DNA of 48,713 nt, taken from positions 1 through 48,713 of the forward strand of contig CAJQQZ010000013.1 of NCBI GenBank assembly GCA_905480575.1. The letters are read 5' to 3'. Position numbers and translations under genes: made by a program. This DNA comes from an uncultured Alphaproteobacteria bacterium (GTDB lineage Bacteria > Pseudomonadota > Alphaproteobacteria > UBA7985 > CAJQQZ01). How positions within the stretch are numbered: the stretch's first letter is position 1; each line of letters begins with the position of its first letter. Of the stretch, positions 19,223 to 28,333 are shown in pieces. The notes under the pieces are model-generated. The model worked only from the letters and a program-made list of their open reading frames with translations. It did no database searches and was not told the origin of the DNA.

Positions 19223-20425
19223 TTATGCCGCTTGTTTCAGCGAAACTCGATTATTCAGTAAGAAGGTTTCTTGAGCGGCAGCAACACCTGAGCCAAGCTC
19301 AATTTGAATGCCGCAATCTTTCATAGCTAGTTCAGCACCTGCAAGTGCTTGCAGAACCATAATCTCGTTCATGTTCCCGAGGTGTCCTATGCGGAAAACT
19401 TTGCCCGCAACCTTGGACAGCCCAGATCCCAATGAAAGGTTGTATCGATAGTAAGCAGCCTTCAGCACTTCACCGCTGTCAAAGCCTTCAGGCACTACAA
19501 TTGCAGAAACCGTATCGGAATAGAGCGCCGGATCCTTGGCACACAACTCTAGGCCCCAGGCCTCTACACCACATCGAACCGCATGGGCCAATCGCCAATG
19601 ACGATCAAAAACGTTTTCCAAACCTTCCTCAAAAAGAAAATCCAGCGAGGCACGCAAACCATGTAACAACGACGTTGCAGGCGTGTAAGGGAAATGCCCA
19701 GTTGCATTGTGTTTCATCATATCGTCGAACGATAGGAACGAACGTGGCAAAGTTGCCTGTGCACGAAGCGCAATGGCTTTCTGACTAACAGCAACGATAC
19801 CGAGACCTGTTGGCATCATCAGGCCTTTTTGTGATCCCGTCACAACGGCATCAACACCCCATTCATCCATTCTGAAATCAATCGCGGCAACAGATGAAAC
19901 AGCGTCGACACAAAGCAGAGCCGGATGGTTCAAGTCATCCAGGATTGTACGAACCTGCTTGATGTCTGAAGTGACACCAGTGGCGGTCTCGTTATGGCAA
20001 ACAAACAGGCCCTTGATTTTATGTTCTTTGTCTTGCTCCAAAATTCTCCGGTAATCTTCAAATGGCACACCCAGGCCCCATTCAACTTTGCAGTGCTCGA
20101 CATCAAGGCCAAAGCGCTGTGCCATATCAACCCACAGCGTTGAAAATTGGCCAAAGGAACTCATCAAAACTTTGTCGCCTACAGAAAAAAGATTGGTCAA
20201 CGTCGCCTCCCAGCCGGCAGTGCCACTGCCAGGGAAAATGAAGACTTCTGCACTTTCTGTTTTAAAAACTCGCTTCAGGTCGCGGAACAAAGGCAAAGTG
20301 AATTCGCCAAAATCTGGTGCGCGCATATCTTGTGAGGCAACGTTCAAAGCCTGGCGTACTTGGTCAGGAATATTGGTTGGTCCGGGAATGAAAAGCCCGT
20401 TGTTACCGCTCGTGTTTCTAATCAT
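19223..20425 (-). CDS. class V aminotransferase, alanine/serine/aspartate--glyoxylate type
   Basis: A 400-residue fold-type I PLP enzyme of the alanine-glyoxylate / serine-glyoxylate aminotransferase group, which makes glycine from glyoxylate. PGPTNIP at the N-terminus, PGSGTAGWEA, the PLP-binding Asp174 in CVDAVSS and the Schiff-base Lys200 in TGSQKGLMMP are all present. GAGG precedes the ATG at 20425, whereas an upstream extension looks non-coding. The amino donor (Ala, Ser or Asp) cannot be told from sequence. The divergent RamB-like regulator, a family tied to glyoxylate metabolism, supports the glyoxylate link. Confidence 0.9.
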   Translation of the reverse strand: MIRNTSGNNGLFIPGPTNIPDQVRQALNVASQDMRAPDFGEFTLPLFRDLKRVFKTESAEVFIFPGSGTAGWEATLTNLFSVGDKVLMSSFGQFSTLWVDMAQRFGLDVEHCKVEWGLGVPFEDYRRILEQDKEHKIKGLFVCHNETATGVTSDIKQVRTILDDLNHPALLCVDAVSSVAAIDFRMDEWGVDAVVTGSQKGLMMPTGLGIVAVSQKAIALRAQATLPRSFLSFDDMMKHNATGHFPYTPATSLLHGLRASLDFLFEEGLENVFDRHWRLAHAVRCGVEAWGLELCAKDPALYSDTVSAIVVPEGFDSGEVLKAAYYRYNLSLGSGLSKVAGKVFRIGHLGNMNEIMVLQALAGAELAMKDCGIQIELGSGVAAAQETFLLNNRVSLKQAA

Positions 20426-20516
20426 GTCCTCGCCCTTTACTTTCGAACTGAAACAAAGGTTAAGCGAGAAATCAGAAAAAAAGAACCTCAAGCGTGTCAC
20501 ACTGTATGCCTTTGTC

Positions 20517-20549
20517 ATTTACAAAATTGACATTTGTAAGTTTGTAAAT
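20517..20549. promoter_or_regulatory. cluster of TTTGTAA boxes, candidate RamB/ScfR operator
   Basis: Three copies of a TTTGTAA-type box lie in the 168-base gap between the divergent aminotransferase and regulator genes: ATTTACAAA (20517-20525, inverted), ATTTGTAAG (20532-20540) and TTTGTAAAT (20541-20549). The first and third form a perfect 9-bp inverted repeat, and the last two are direct repeats 8 bp apart. RamB of Corynebacterium binds a TTTGCAAA-like site, so these boxes may be the target of the adjacent RamB-like protein. This is inference. Confidence 0.5.
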
Positions 20550-20593
20550 ATCATTAGCGACATAAAGCCATAACAATCTAATGATCAGTCCCT

Positions 20594-22009
20594 ATGTCAC
20601 GTGAGAAAATTTTCATCGGCCCCAAAGTTCGGGAACTTAGATCGAAGCGTGGATTGACCCAGGCTGAGATGGCGTCTCAGTTGGGAGTCAGCCCAAGCTA
20701 CATCAACCTGATTGAACGAAATCAACGCAGCGCGAGCCTGCGGTTTCTTATATCTTTGTCAGATAATCTGGGCATCGATTGGCGAGAGTTGACCGAGAGC
20801 TCCAGCGATTTGTCCTTAGCCGACTTGAGAGAGATGACGCAAGACCCGGCCTTTGGAGATGTTACGGTCGACATCGAAGAACTACGGTCAGCAATGGAGC
20901 GGGCGCCTAACTTCACACGGGGAATGTTGGCTATATTTAAAACCTATCGATCGTACGGAGAGTTGATAGCGTCGCAAAATGAAGCTTTGTCAGATGTTCA
21001 GGGAAGCAGCGCCGTTAGTAGTGAACAACCCGTTCATGACTTTTTCCGTGAACATCAGAACTATTTCGATCAGGTCGATAAAGCCGCTCATAGATTGAGG
21101 TCCAAACTTTCCATCGATCGAGATGAAGCCTTTTCCCAACTCAAAGCCCATTTGCACAACAAGCACGAAATCAAGGTTCGCCCTATCCCCGAAGATTTGT
21201 TGGAAAGCAGTCTCCGTTTCTTCGACCGTCATAAGAAAGAAGTCTACCTCTCTGACGGTCTCGACCACATTAACAAAGTATTTCAACTAGCTCATCTTGT
21301 TGGCATGCTAGAGTTTTCCGAAATTCTCAGCAAAACTATCAAAGGCTCTGGTATAAGCGATGAAACTGTTGCAGCTCGATGCAGAGTAGAACTTGCCAAT
21401 TATTTCGCTGCTGCCTTCCTTATGCCCTACGATGAATTCCTTGAGGCAGCGCAGTCCTATTTTTACGACATTGAGAAGCTTGCTGCTCGGTTTGCCGTCT
21501 CCTATGAGCAAATCTGTCATCGACTCACCACCCTGCAGCGCCCCGGTAATGCGGGCGTCCCCTTCTTCTTCCTGCGTGTAGATAAAGGCGGCAACGTTGC
21601 CAAACGATTTAATGCCACCCCAATTCAACTGGCGCGATTTGGCGGGGCCTGCCCGCGTCTCGACGTTCATTACAGCCTGCGTATTCCTGGCAGAATTCTC
21701 ACCCAAGTCGTCAAGATGCCAGACAATTCCAAGTACTTGACCATCAACAGAACAGTTGACCGCCCTTCCTCGCGTTTTTCCAATGAAGACAAACGCTTAG
21801 CGGTCGCTCTGGGGTGTCCAATTGAATACGCAGAGAAGCTGATTTATGGACAGCAGATTGACCTTGGCCCCAAAGGGCCAGTCACGGAAATTGGGGTCAA
21901 CTGCCGCCTTTGCCCTCGTCACAATTGTGACCAGCGTGCACACCAACCCTTTTTCCAAAATCTATCTATCGATGAAGACCGTCGAGGTCCGACGAGGTTT
22001 GAAAGCTAG
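20594..22009 (+). CDS. RamB/ScfR-type XRE transcriptional regulator
   Basis: A 471-residue regulator. Residues 8-65 form an XRE helix-turn-helix (LRSKRGLTQAEMASQLGVSPSYINLIERNQR). The middle carries a degenerate ImmA/IrrE-like segment (RVELANYFAAAFLMPYDEFLEAA) without an intact HExxH, and the C-terminal part ends in a cysteine-rich motif NCRLCPRHNC. This layout is that of the short-chain acyl-CoA-responsive RamB/ScfR family, which controls acetate, propionate and glyoxylate genes. It is divergent from the aminotransferase gene, and the gap holds TTTGTAA boxes. Autoregulation is plausible. Confidence 0.88.
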   Translation: MSREKIFIGPKVRELRSKRGLTQAEMASQLGVSPSYINLIERNQRSASLRFLISLSDNLGIDWRELTESSSDLSLADLREMTQDPAFGDVTVDIEELRSAMERAPNFTRGMLAIFKTYRSYGELIASQNEALSDVQGSSAVSSEQPVHDFFREHQNYFDQVDKAAHRLRSKLSIDRDEAFSQLKAHLHNKHEIKVRPIPEDLLESSLRFFDRHKKEVYLSDGLDHINKVFQLAHLVGMLEFSEILSKTIKGSGISDETVAARCRVELANYFAAAFLMPYDEFLEAAQSYFYDIEKLAARFAVSYEQICHRLTTLQRPGNAGVPFFFLRVDKGGNVAKRFNATPIQLARFGGACPRLDVHYSLRIPGRILTQVVKMPDNSKYLTINRTVDRPSSRFSNEDKRLAVALGCPIEYAEKLIYGQQIDLGPKGPVTEIGVNCRLCPRHNCDQRAHQPFFQNLSIDEDRRGPTRFES

Positions 22010-22110
22010 ATTTCTCACCCCAAACAATCTTGCGGTCTTTCTCAGAAGGTTTGTTGAACTTTGAGGTCAAGCATCCCATTTGTACACTGTTCTAGTTCGG
22101 GAGAAATGCT

Positions 22111-22461
22111 ATGTCGATTTCGATGAAGACCGGTTTGTTCGTTGCAATAGGCTATATGCTTTTGCTCGCATTCATCATTTTTGCGACGCAAGGCATCGAA
22201 GTGCCAAAAGCAATGAAAATAGGGTTTGACGGGTCAGCATCGTCCTTTGCTCCGGCTTACAAAGCAATGCTGATCCTGCCGTTTGTCGCCGCGTTTGTTT
22301 ATGCAATTCTCAATTGGGCACTCAGACAGGATAACTACAAAATCCTGTCGCGTCCGGTTAGCGAACAAAGCAAGCCCAAAGTCAGACGCTTCATGACCTA
22401 TTTATTCTTAAGCGTGTTGGCAATTTTTTGCAGTGTGCAGACGCTAATTTTCTTTTCATAA
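22111..22461 (+). CDS. small three-helix membrane protein, unknown
   Basis: A 116-residue protein with hydrophobic segments at about 8-25, 48-67 and 93-114 and a basic stretch (KPKVRR) before the third. A GGGAG motif stands in front of the ATG at 22111. I recognise no family motif. It is convergent with purD (9-base gap) and follows the RamB-like gene by 101 bases, so it probably has its own promoter. Confidence 0.72.
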   Translation: MSISMKTGLFVAIGYMLLLAFIIFATQGIEVPKAMKIGFDGSASSFAPAYKAMLILPFVAAFVYAILNWALRQDNYKILSRPVSEQSKPKVRRFMTYLFLSVLAIFCSVQTLIFFS

Positions 22462-22470
22462 GATACCAAT

Positions 22471-23739
22471 TTAGACCGCTCGCCAGCCTATATCACGACG
22501 GCAAAAACCGTCCGGCCAATCAATTTGATCAACAGCCTGATAGGCCCGAGCTTGAGCGGCTTTCACATCTTCGCCAGTTGCGGTTACTCCAAGTACACGC
22601 CCACCGATTGACAGTAACTCCCCGGCTTTTGAATTGGTTGTTCCTGCGTGGAAAACCTTAACCTGATCATGAGCTTCTGCTTTTTCCACACCTGCAATAA
22701 CCGTGTTCTTTTTGTAAGAACCTGGGTAGCCCTCTGCCGCCATCACCACTGTCACAGCTGCTTCATCCTTCCAGCGAAGGTCGAAGGAGCTAAGCATGCC
22801 GTCGGCAGTTGCCATCAGTGCCGTTAAAACGTCAGTCATGGCCCTTGTCATTAAGACCTGACACTCTGGATCACCAAAACGAACGTTGAATTCCAACACT
22901 TTCGGTCCGTCAGAAGTCATCATCAAACCAACAAAGAGAACACCTTGGAAAGGGGTTCCTCTCGCTGCCATCGTCTCGGCGACAGGATCAATAACCAGCT
23001 CCATGATCTCAGAGCGACGGTCATCCGGCAGTGCCGGAGCCGGGGAATAAGCCCCCATGCCGCCAGTGTTGGGACCAGTATCACCCTCGCCAACTGCTTT
23101 ATGGTCTTGAGCAGAGGCTAGTGCGACCGCGGACTTGCCATCCATCAACGCAAAGAAAGAAATTTCTTCGCCTTCAAGAAACTCTTCAATGATCAACTTC
23201 GATCCGGCTTCCCCAAATTGACCTGCTACCAGGATATCGTCTATGGCTTGATCTGCCTCTTCACGATTTTGAGCGATGATAACGCCTTTACCGGCTGCTA
23301 AGCCGTCAGCTTTAATAACGATTGGCAGCGTCTGGTCATCCAGAAAGGCTTTGGCGGCGTCAGCGTCTGAAAATTCGCCATAAGCCGCGGTTGGCACGCC
23401 GGCTTCGATCATAATCTCTTTCGCGAAGGCCTTGGATCCTTCAAGAGCCGCCGCAGCTGCACTTGGGCCGAAGACGGAAATGCCCTCTTCTCTCAAACGG
23501 TCAGCCAGCCCTAAGACCAATGGTGCCTCTGGTCCAACAACGACAAAGTCAATCGCTTGATCTTTGGCAAAGCCGACCAAAGCATCAATATCTTCAGCCC
23601 CAATAGCAACGAGTTCCGCTTCTTCAGCAATCCCTGCGTTCCCCGGCGCGCAGTAGAGGGCCTCGCAAAGGGGTGACTGTTTTATTGCCCAACAGAGCGC
23701 GTGTTCACGACCACCAGAGCCAACCACCAAAATACGCAT
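22471..23739 (-). CDS. purD: phosphoribosylamine--glycine ligase
   Basis: A 422-residue ATP-grasp enzyme that joins glycine to phosphoribosylamine, the second step of purine synthesis. [18 protein letters not shown] is the classical N-terminus, which fixes the start at 23739; [12 protein letters not shown] and the ATP-grasp segment [14 protein letters not shown] follow, then [12 protein letters not shown] near the C-terminus. The 57-base gap to the divergent xseA must hold promoters for both. Confidence 0.97.
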   Translation of the reverse strand: MRILVVGSGGREHALCWAIKQSPLCEALYCAPGNAGIAEEAELVAIGAEDIDALVGFAKDQAIDFVVVGPEAPLVLGLADRLREEGISVFGPSAAAAALEGSKAFAKEIMIEAGVPTAAYGEFSDADAAKAFLDDQTLPIVIKADGLAAGKGVIIAQNREEADQAIDDILVAGQFGEAGSKLIIEEFLEGEEISFFALMDGKSAVALASAQDHKAVGEGDTGPNTGGMGAYSPAPALPDDRRSEIMELVIDPVAETMAARGTPFQGVLFVGLMMTSDGPKVLEFNVRFGDPECQVLMTRAMTDVLTALMATADGMLSSFDLRWKDEAAVTVVMAAEGYPGSYKKNTVIAGVEKAEAHDQVKVFHAGTTNSKAGELLSIGGRVLGVTATGEDVKAAQARAYQAVDQIDWPDGFCRRDIGWRAV

Positions 23740-23796
23740 AAAAATTCCCTCAGTTCTTCTCGATTTTTGCACGACTCTATTGCATAAGTGATCACT

Positions 23797-25239
23797 ATGA
23801 GTGATTTCACGACTATCGAACCGCAAATACCCTTAGGTGACAACACACCTGCTTACTCCGTCTCAGAGCTTTCTATGGCGATTCGTAAGACGGTTGAAGG
23901 TGCCTTTGGTCGCGTCCGTGTTCGCGCTGAGATCAGTCGCCCAACTTACGCCCGCTCAGGCCATCTCTACGTGACCTTGAAAGATGAGAACTCTGTCATC
24001 GACGGGGTCTGTTGGAAAGGCACCGTCAACCGCCTGTCAATCCGGGCGGAAGAAGGTATGGAGGTTGTCGTTACTGGCAAGCTCACCACCTACCCTGGCA
24101 GTTCCAAGTACCAGATCGTCATCGAACAAATGGAGCTGGCAGGCGAAGGTGCCTTGCTCAAACTTTTGGAAGACCGCAAAAAGAAACTCGCAGCGGAGGG
24201 CTTGTTCGACGCCGATAGAAAGCGAGATCTCCCCTTTTTGCCAAGCCGGATTGCTGTTGTCACCTCACCAACTGGAGCTGTTATCCGCGACATTCTTCAC
24301 CGTCTGTCAGACCGCTTTCCGATTCACGTCATGGTTTGGCCAACGCAAGTTCAGGGCCAAGGTGCCGCTGAAAAAGTGGCATTTGCGATAGACCAATTAA
24401 ACCGTTTGCCGGATACACATCCTGAGCAAGCTCCCGATCTCATCATCGTCGCGCGGGGTGGCGGCAGCCTGGAAGACCTTTGGTGTTTCAACGAAGAAGT
24501 CGTGGTTCGTGCCGTCGCTGATTCAAAAATCCCTCTCATTTCGGCTGTTGGCCACGAAACCGACACAACGCTGATTGACTTTGTATCAGATGTTCGAGCG
24601 CCGACACCAACAGCTTCTGCTGAGATGGCTGTGCCGGTGAGAGCTGAACTGGTCGCTTTTCTCGCTGATCTAAAAAGCAGAACATTCACAGCGCTCACCC
24701 GAAAGCTAGATCAGTGGCAAAGCGAGCTCGGCTTCATGGCACGCGCTCTTGGTGATCCAGTTCGCCGGATTGAAGATCTCACTATTCGCCTGGATGATCA
24801 CGGCGAGAGGCTTCACCAAGCAGCGTCAAGGATGATAACAGACCGCCATTCCTCCTTAAATCAAGTTTTTGCGCGTTTGCGGCGCCCGGACCAAGTTTTG
24901 GAACTGAGGCATGAAGCACTAAACTCTCAAGTCCAACGCCTTACGCAAGTAAAATCCCGACTGTTTGCTGACAGAGAACAACAGATAACAACATTAGCGA
25001 CTTTGCTTGAGGGTTTTCACAAAGCCATTCACCTGCCACTGGAAAACGGTTACGCAATGGTCAAAAACTTAAATGGCAAACCGATCACGTCCGCCGCTAA
25101 TGCACAAAAAGAAAATGAATTAGAACTGACTTTTGCAGATGGCTCGTTAAACGTGAGTCAAGGCAAGAGCATGACTGCACCAAAACCGAAGAAGCCTCGC
25201 GCTAAGCCAGACAATCAAGCACAAGGACAATTGCTTTGA
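23797..25239 (+). CDS. xseA: exodeoxyribonuclease VII large subunit
   Basis: A 480-residue XseA, which with XseB forms the single-strand exonuclease VII. The N-terminal OB-fold (YSVSELSMAIRKTVEGAFGRVRVRAEIS) is followed by the catalytic domain with PTGAVIRDI, ARGGGSLEDLWCFNEE and GHETDTTLIDFVSD, then a long helical region and a lysine/proline-rich tail. The ATG at 23797 is preferred to a GTG three codons earlier. No xseB is visible nearby. Its stop overlaps the TTG start of the M23 peptidase gene. Confidence 0.96.
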   Translation: MSDFTTIEPQIPLGDNTPAYSVSELSMAIRKTVEGAFGRVRVRAEISRPTYARSGHLYVTLKDENSVIDGVCWKGTVNRLSIRAEEGMEVVVTGKLTTYPGSSKYQIVIEQMELAGEGALLKLLEDRKKKLAAEGLFDADRKRDLPFLPSRIAVVTSPTGAVIRDILHRLSDRFPIHVMVWPTQVQGQGAAEKVAFAIDQLNRLPDTHPEQAPDLIIVARGGGSLEDLWCFNEEVVVRAVADSKIPLISAVGHETDTTLIDFVSDVRAPTPTASAEMAVPVRAELVAFLADLKSRTFTALTRKLDQWQSELGFMARALGDPVRRIEDLTIRLDDHGERLHQAASRMITDRHSSLNQVFARLRRPDQVLELRHEALNSQVQRLTQVKSRLFADREQQITTLATLLEGFHKAIHLPLENGYAMVKNLNGKPITSAANAQKENELELTFADGSLNVSQGKSMTAPKPKKPRAKPDNQAQGQLL

Positions 25240-26066
25240 TCCTGCGCTCGTTTCTGGCTTCCGTTTGTCTCTTTCTTCCGGCAACAATTGCTCAAGCGCT
25301 GTCGCTGCAATTCTCCGGTGATCTAATGCAGGGCGGGCTGGCATGGACAAGAGTCCCACCCAACGCTCAAGTCTGGTTGGATAAACAGCAGGTTCCAGTC
25401 CTGCCCGACGGGCGTGTGCTCCTCGGGTTTCATCGCGACGAACCAGCTGAAGTCACTTTGACTGTACGAATAGCTGATAGCCAAGTCACTAGCAAGCGGC
25501 TCTCGATTGTCCAACGCAAATATAAGATCCAGCGTATCAACGGTCTTGCAAAGAATAAAGTCAAAGCACCACCTGATCCCGCCATCCAGGCTAGAATCTC
25601 CCGCGAAAACGCAGAAGTCAAAAGCGCACGCGCTGTCATAACCCCCTACCCGCTTTTTGACACAGGCTTCATCTGGCCTGCGCGCGGCAAAAAAACCGGT
25701 GTTTACGGCAGCCAGCGCATCTTAAACGGCAAACCAAGCCGCCCCCACTACGGGGTCGACGTTGCAGCACCACGGGGGACAAGGGTCATTGCGCCAGCTG
25801 ATGGAATTGTCAGGTTAGTCCAAGGTGACAACTACTACAGCGGCGGCACCATCATCCTCGACCATGGTTATGGTCTCAGCTCATCTTTCCTGCACTTGCA
25901 GTCGTTCAACGTCACCGTTGGGCAGGCTGTACGTCAAGGCACGATGATTGGCACCATCGGGTCGACAGGCCGATCAACAGGCCCTCATCTGGATTGGCGC
26001 ATGAACTGGTTTGGCAAACGGATAGATCCAGAGCCATTAATCCGAGACAAACTGCTACCCTATTAA
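25236..26066 (+). CDS. secreted M23-family peptidase (LytM type)
   Basis: A 276-residue envelope protein with a signal peptide (cleavage near AQALS) and a C-terminal M23 domain of the peptidoglycan endopeptidase type. HYGVDVAAPRGT supplies the HxxxD zinc ligands and HGYGLSSSFLHL the next conserved part. The final motif reads GPHLDW instead of the usual HxH, so the third zinc ligand is replaced by Asp; whether it still cuts peptidoglycan is open. The start is a TTG overlapping the xseA stop by four bases, implying coupling. It runs 12 bases into the convergent lpxK. Confidence 0.9.
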   Translation: MILRSFLASVCLFLPATIAQALSLQFSGDLMQGGLAWTRVPPNAQVWLDKQQVPVLPDGRVLLGFHRDEPAEVTLTVRIADSQVTSKRLSIVQRKYKIQRINGLAKNKVKAPPDPAIQARISRENAEVKSARAVITPYPLFDTGFIWPARGKKTGVYGSQRILNGKPSRPHYGVDVAAPRGTRVIAPADGIVRLVQGDNYYSGGTIILDHGYGLSSSFLHLQSFNVTVGQAVRQGTMIGTIGSTGRSTGPHLDWRMNWFGKRIDPEPLIRDKLLPY

Positions 26067-27026
26067 ATTTCCGGCAAGCCAAGAGCGAACCTGAGCCTCA
26101 TCTTCAAAGACCACCTCAATCGGCAACTGTTGGACAGAAGCGCGTAATTTTTCCGGCAGACGCACCCAATCCTTTTCTGTCGTCACAAGCGGAACATCTA
26201 AGTCTTTAGCTTTGCCGATCAAGGCCTCGATCTCAGATATCGTGAACTTATGATGATCGGCAAAGGCTTGAAAAGAAACGACATTCGCGCCTAAGGCTTC
26301 AAGGGTTTTGCGGAACTTCTCTGGCAGACCAATGCCCGCAAAAGCAACAACATCTTGGCCGTTTAATCGCTGGCTGGCTGCATTGTCGGCCTGAATTCTT
26401 GCCTTGAGCAGCGCTTTGCCCTCTGCATATTCTCCAACGTTGTGAACATCTTCACCAATGATAAGCATGCCTTGAGAACGCGCCAACCCGGAAGAGAGCC
26501 CCTCCCGCAGCGGTCCGGCAGGCAACAATCGTTGGTTACCAAATCCATAGCTTCCACCAACAACCAGAAGCGACAGATCTTTGTTCAGCGACGGATTTTG
26601 AAAACCATCATCCATTATCAACACCGTAGCACCGGCAACGATAGCCGCCTTTGCAGAAGCCACTCTGTCTTTCCCAATCCATACAGGGGCATGGCGGGCC
26701 AGCAACAATGGTTCGTCCCCTACCTCACCAGCGCTGTGTTTGTCTGGATCGACTTGCAACGGACCCGACAACGAACCACCGTATCCTCGCGACAAAACAT
26801 GGGGCACAGCACCAAGTTCCCTAAGAAACTCAACCAGCGCAACGACAGTCGGCGTTTTGCCCGCACCACCAGCCGTCAGGTTTCCAACACAAAGAACCGG
26901 CACATTCACTTTTACAGGCTTTGTTAGCAGGGGCCGGACTTGTGCCCCCAGGAAGTAGAGGCCAGAAAGGGGGAGAAGCAATGTTGAGACAAGGGAAAAT
27001 TTGGTCCAAAACCCAGGTGTTTTCAC
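26055..27026 (-). CDS. lpxK: tetraacyldisaccharide 4'-kinase
   Basis: A 323-residue membrane-associated kinase that phosphorylates the 4' position of the lipid A precursor. VGNLTAGGAGKTP is the Walker A loop and VLIMDDGFQNPSL the conserved DDGFQ motif. The N-terminal hydrophobic helix (about 11-28) anchors it to the inner membrane. The start is a GTG at 27026 preceded by GAGGGGG at good spacing. It ends the pmbA-acyltransferase-waaA-lpxK operon. Confidence 0.95.
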   Translation of the reverse strand: MKTPGFWTKFSLVSTLLLPLSGLYFLGAQVRPLLTKPVKVNVPVLCVGNLTAGGAGKTPTVVALVEFLRELGAVPHVLSRGYGGSLSGPLQVDPDKHSAGEVGDEPLLLARHAPVWIGKDRVASAKAAIVAGATVLIMDDGFQNPSLNKDLSLLVVGGSYGFGNQRLLPAGPLREGLSSGLARSQGMLIIGEDVHNVGEYAEGKALLKARIQADNAASQRLNGQDVVAFAGIGLPEKFRKTLEALGANVVSFQAFADHHKFTISEIEALIGKAKDLDVPLVTTEKDWVRLPEKLRASVQQLPIEVVFEDEAQVRSWLAGNLIG

Positions 27027-27028
27027 CG

Positions 27029-28333
27029 TTACCCCCTCGTACTACCTATCTTGGGCTCAATCGAGGCTTTCGCAAGAAGCGGTCTTAGCTCGTCATAGAC
27101 AGCGTCGAGGACTTTTGTTTCTTCCGCTGCCAAACCCAGGGCTGATGCTATCTGCTTCGTTCGGGCCTCCTCATCAATTAGGAGATTATCAACAGCATCA
27201 ACCAACTCACTAGTGTCACGGACTTGCAGTGCAGCTCCCTGGTTCACGAAGGCTTCAGATAACATAGCAAAGTTACCCATATCGGGACCATAGACCAAGG
27301 CACTAGAGAGGCGTGCTGGTTCCACAATGTTATGACCGCCCGCGCCGACGTTCATGGAACCGCCCATAAAGCAGATCGGCGACAAGGCACAAAAGAACGG
27401 CAAATCGCCGAGAGTATCGACCAGGAATACTTGATCAGACGGATGTGGCACTTTTGTTTTGGACCATGACGAAAACTTCAAACGAGCCTGGCGTAAATCA
27501 GCCTTAACGTCATCAGCGCGTTCCGGGTGACGCGGCACAATGACGGTCAGCAAATCTCTATGCTGTTTTTGCAGTTCCTTGTGAACCTCAATCGCCGCCA
27601 GTTCTTCACCGGCATGTGTGGAGGCTGCCATCCAGACAGGGCGCCCTTTGATCTTTCGTTGAAATTGAGAGAGCTCATCAGGGTCAACATTCAAGTGCTG
27701 ACCAGCAAATTTCAAATTTCCAACCGACTTAACCGATTTCACACCCAGCTTCGACAAGCGATCTGCCTGTAACTGATCTTGAGCTAAGCAAAAATCGAAA
27801 CATTTCAACAGAGAACCCGACAAGCTTTTTGCTCGACTCCAACGTTGAAAACTCTTCTCCGAAATCCTAGCGTTCAACAAAGCCAGCGGGATATTGCGTG
27901 CATTTGCCTGACGTAATAAATTAGGCCAAAACTCCGATTCAACCCAAAGCCCAAGGGAAGGTTTCCAGTAATCTAGGAACGAGGCCACCCATCTTGGCTG
28001 GTCCAAAGGAACAAACTGGTGAATCACACCTTCTGGCAACAAATCCGCCAACAAATTCGCAGACGTCACGGTTCCACTAGTCACCAATAATGACGCCGCA
28101 GCATGCTCCTTATTCAGGCGTTTTATCAAAGGCAGGACAGAAAGGCTTTCGCCAACACTGGCCGCATGAAGCCAAATCAAATCTCCATCTGGTCTCTCGA
28201 CCGTAGCCATGCCTCGACGCTCAGACAAGCGTTCTGCCTTCTCCTTACCTTGCGCTAACCGCTTTTTCAGCAGACGTTCCAATAACGGCGTCGCGATCGA
28301 AGTGGCAGCAGTATAGATATTCAGGAGAGGCAT
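27029..28333 (-). CDS. waaA: Kdo transferase (3-deoxy-D-manno-octulosonic acid transferase)
   Basis: A 434-residue GT30 glycosyltransferase that adds Kdo to the lipid A precursor. WLHAASVGESLSVLP has the acceptor-side catalytic glutamate, and PRHPERADDV plus the later GGSMNVGAGGHN are donor-side motifs. The start ATG follows directly on the TAA of the acyltransferase gene with no gap, and lpxK starts two bases after its stop, so the three genes form a tight lipid A unit. Confidence 0.95.
   Translation of the reverse strand: MPLLNIYTAATSIATPLLERLLKKRLAQGKEKAERLSERRGMATVERPDGDLIWLHAASVGESLSVLPLIKRLNKEHAAASLLVTSGTVTSANLLADLLPEGVIHQFVPLDQPRWVASFLDYWKPSLGLWVESEFWPNLLRQANARNIPLALLNARISEKSFQRWSRAKSLSGSLLKCFDFCLAQDQLQADRLSKLGVKSVKSVGNLKFAGQHLNVDPDELSQFQRKIKGRPVWMAASTHAGEELAAIEVHKELQKQHRDLLTVIVPRHPERADDVKADLRQARLKFSSWSKTKVPHPSDQVFLVDTLGDLPFFCALSPICFMGGSMNVGAGGHNIVEPARLSSALVYGPDMGNFAMLSEAFVNQGAALQVRDTSELVDAVDNLLIDEEARTKQIASALGLAAEETKVLDAVYDELRPLLAKASIEPKIGSTRG

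Noticed and set aside
19223-20425. Beta-hydroxyaspartate cycle aminotransferase (BhcA)
   Set aside because: The family fits, but no bhcB, bhcC or bhcD gene lies nearby and the regulator is RamB-like, so only a glyoxylate-type aminotransferase is claimed.
26442-26927. 161-codon open frame antisense to lpxK
   Set aside because: Fully inside lpxK, with no ribosome site and no recognisable domain.
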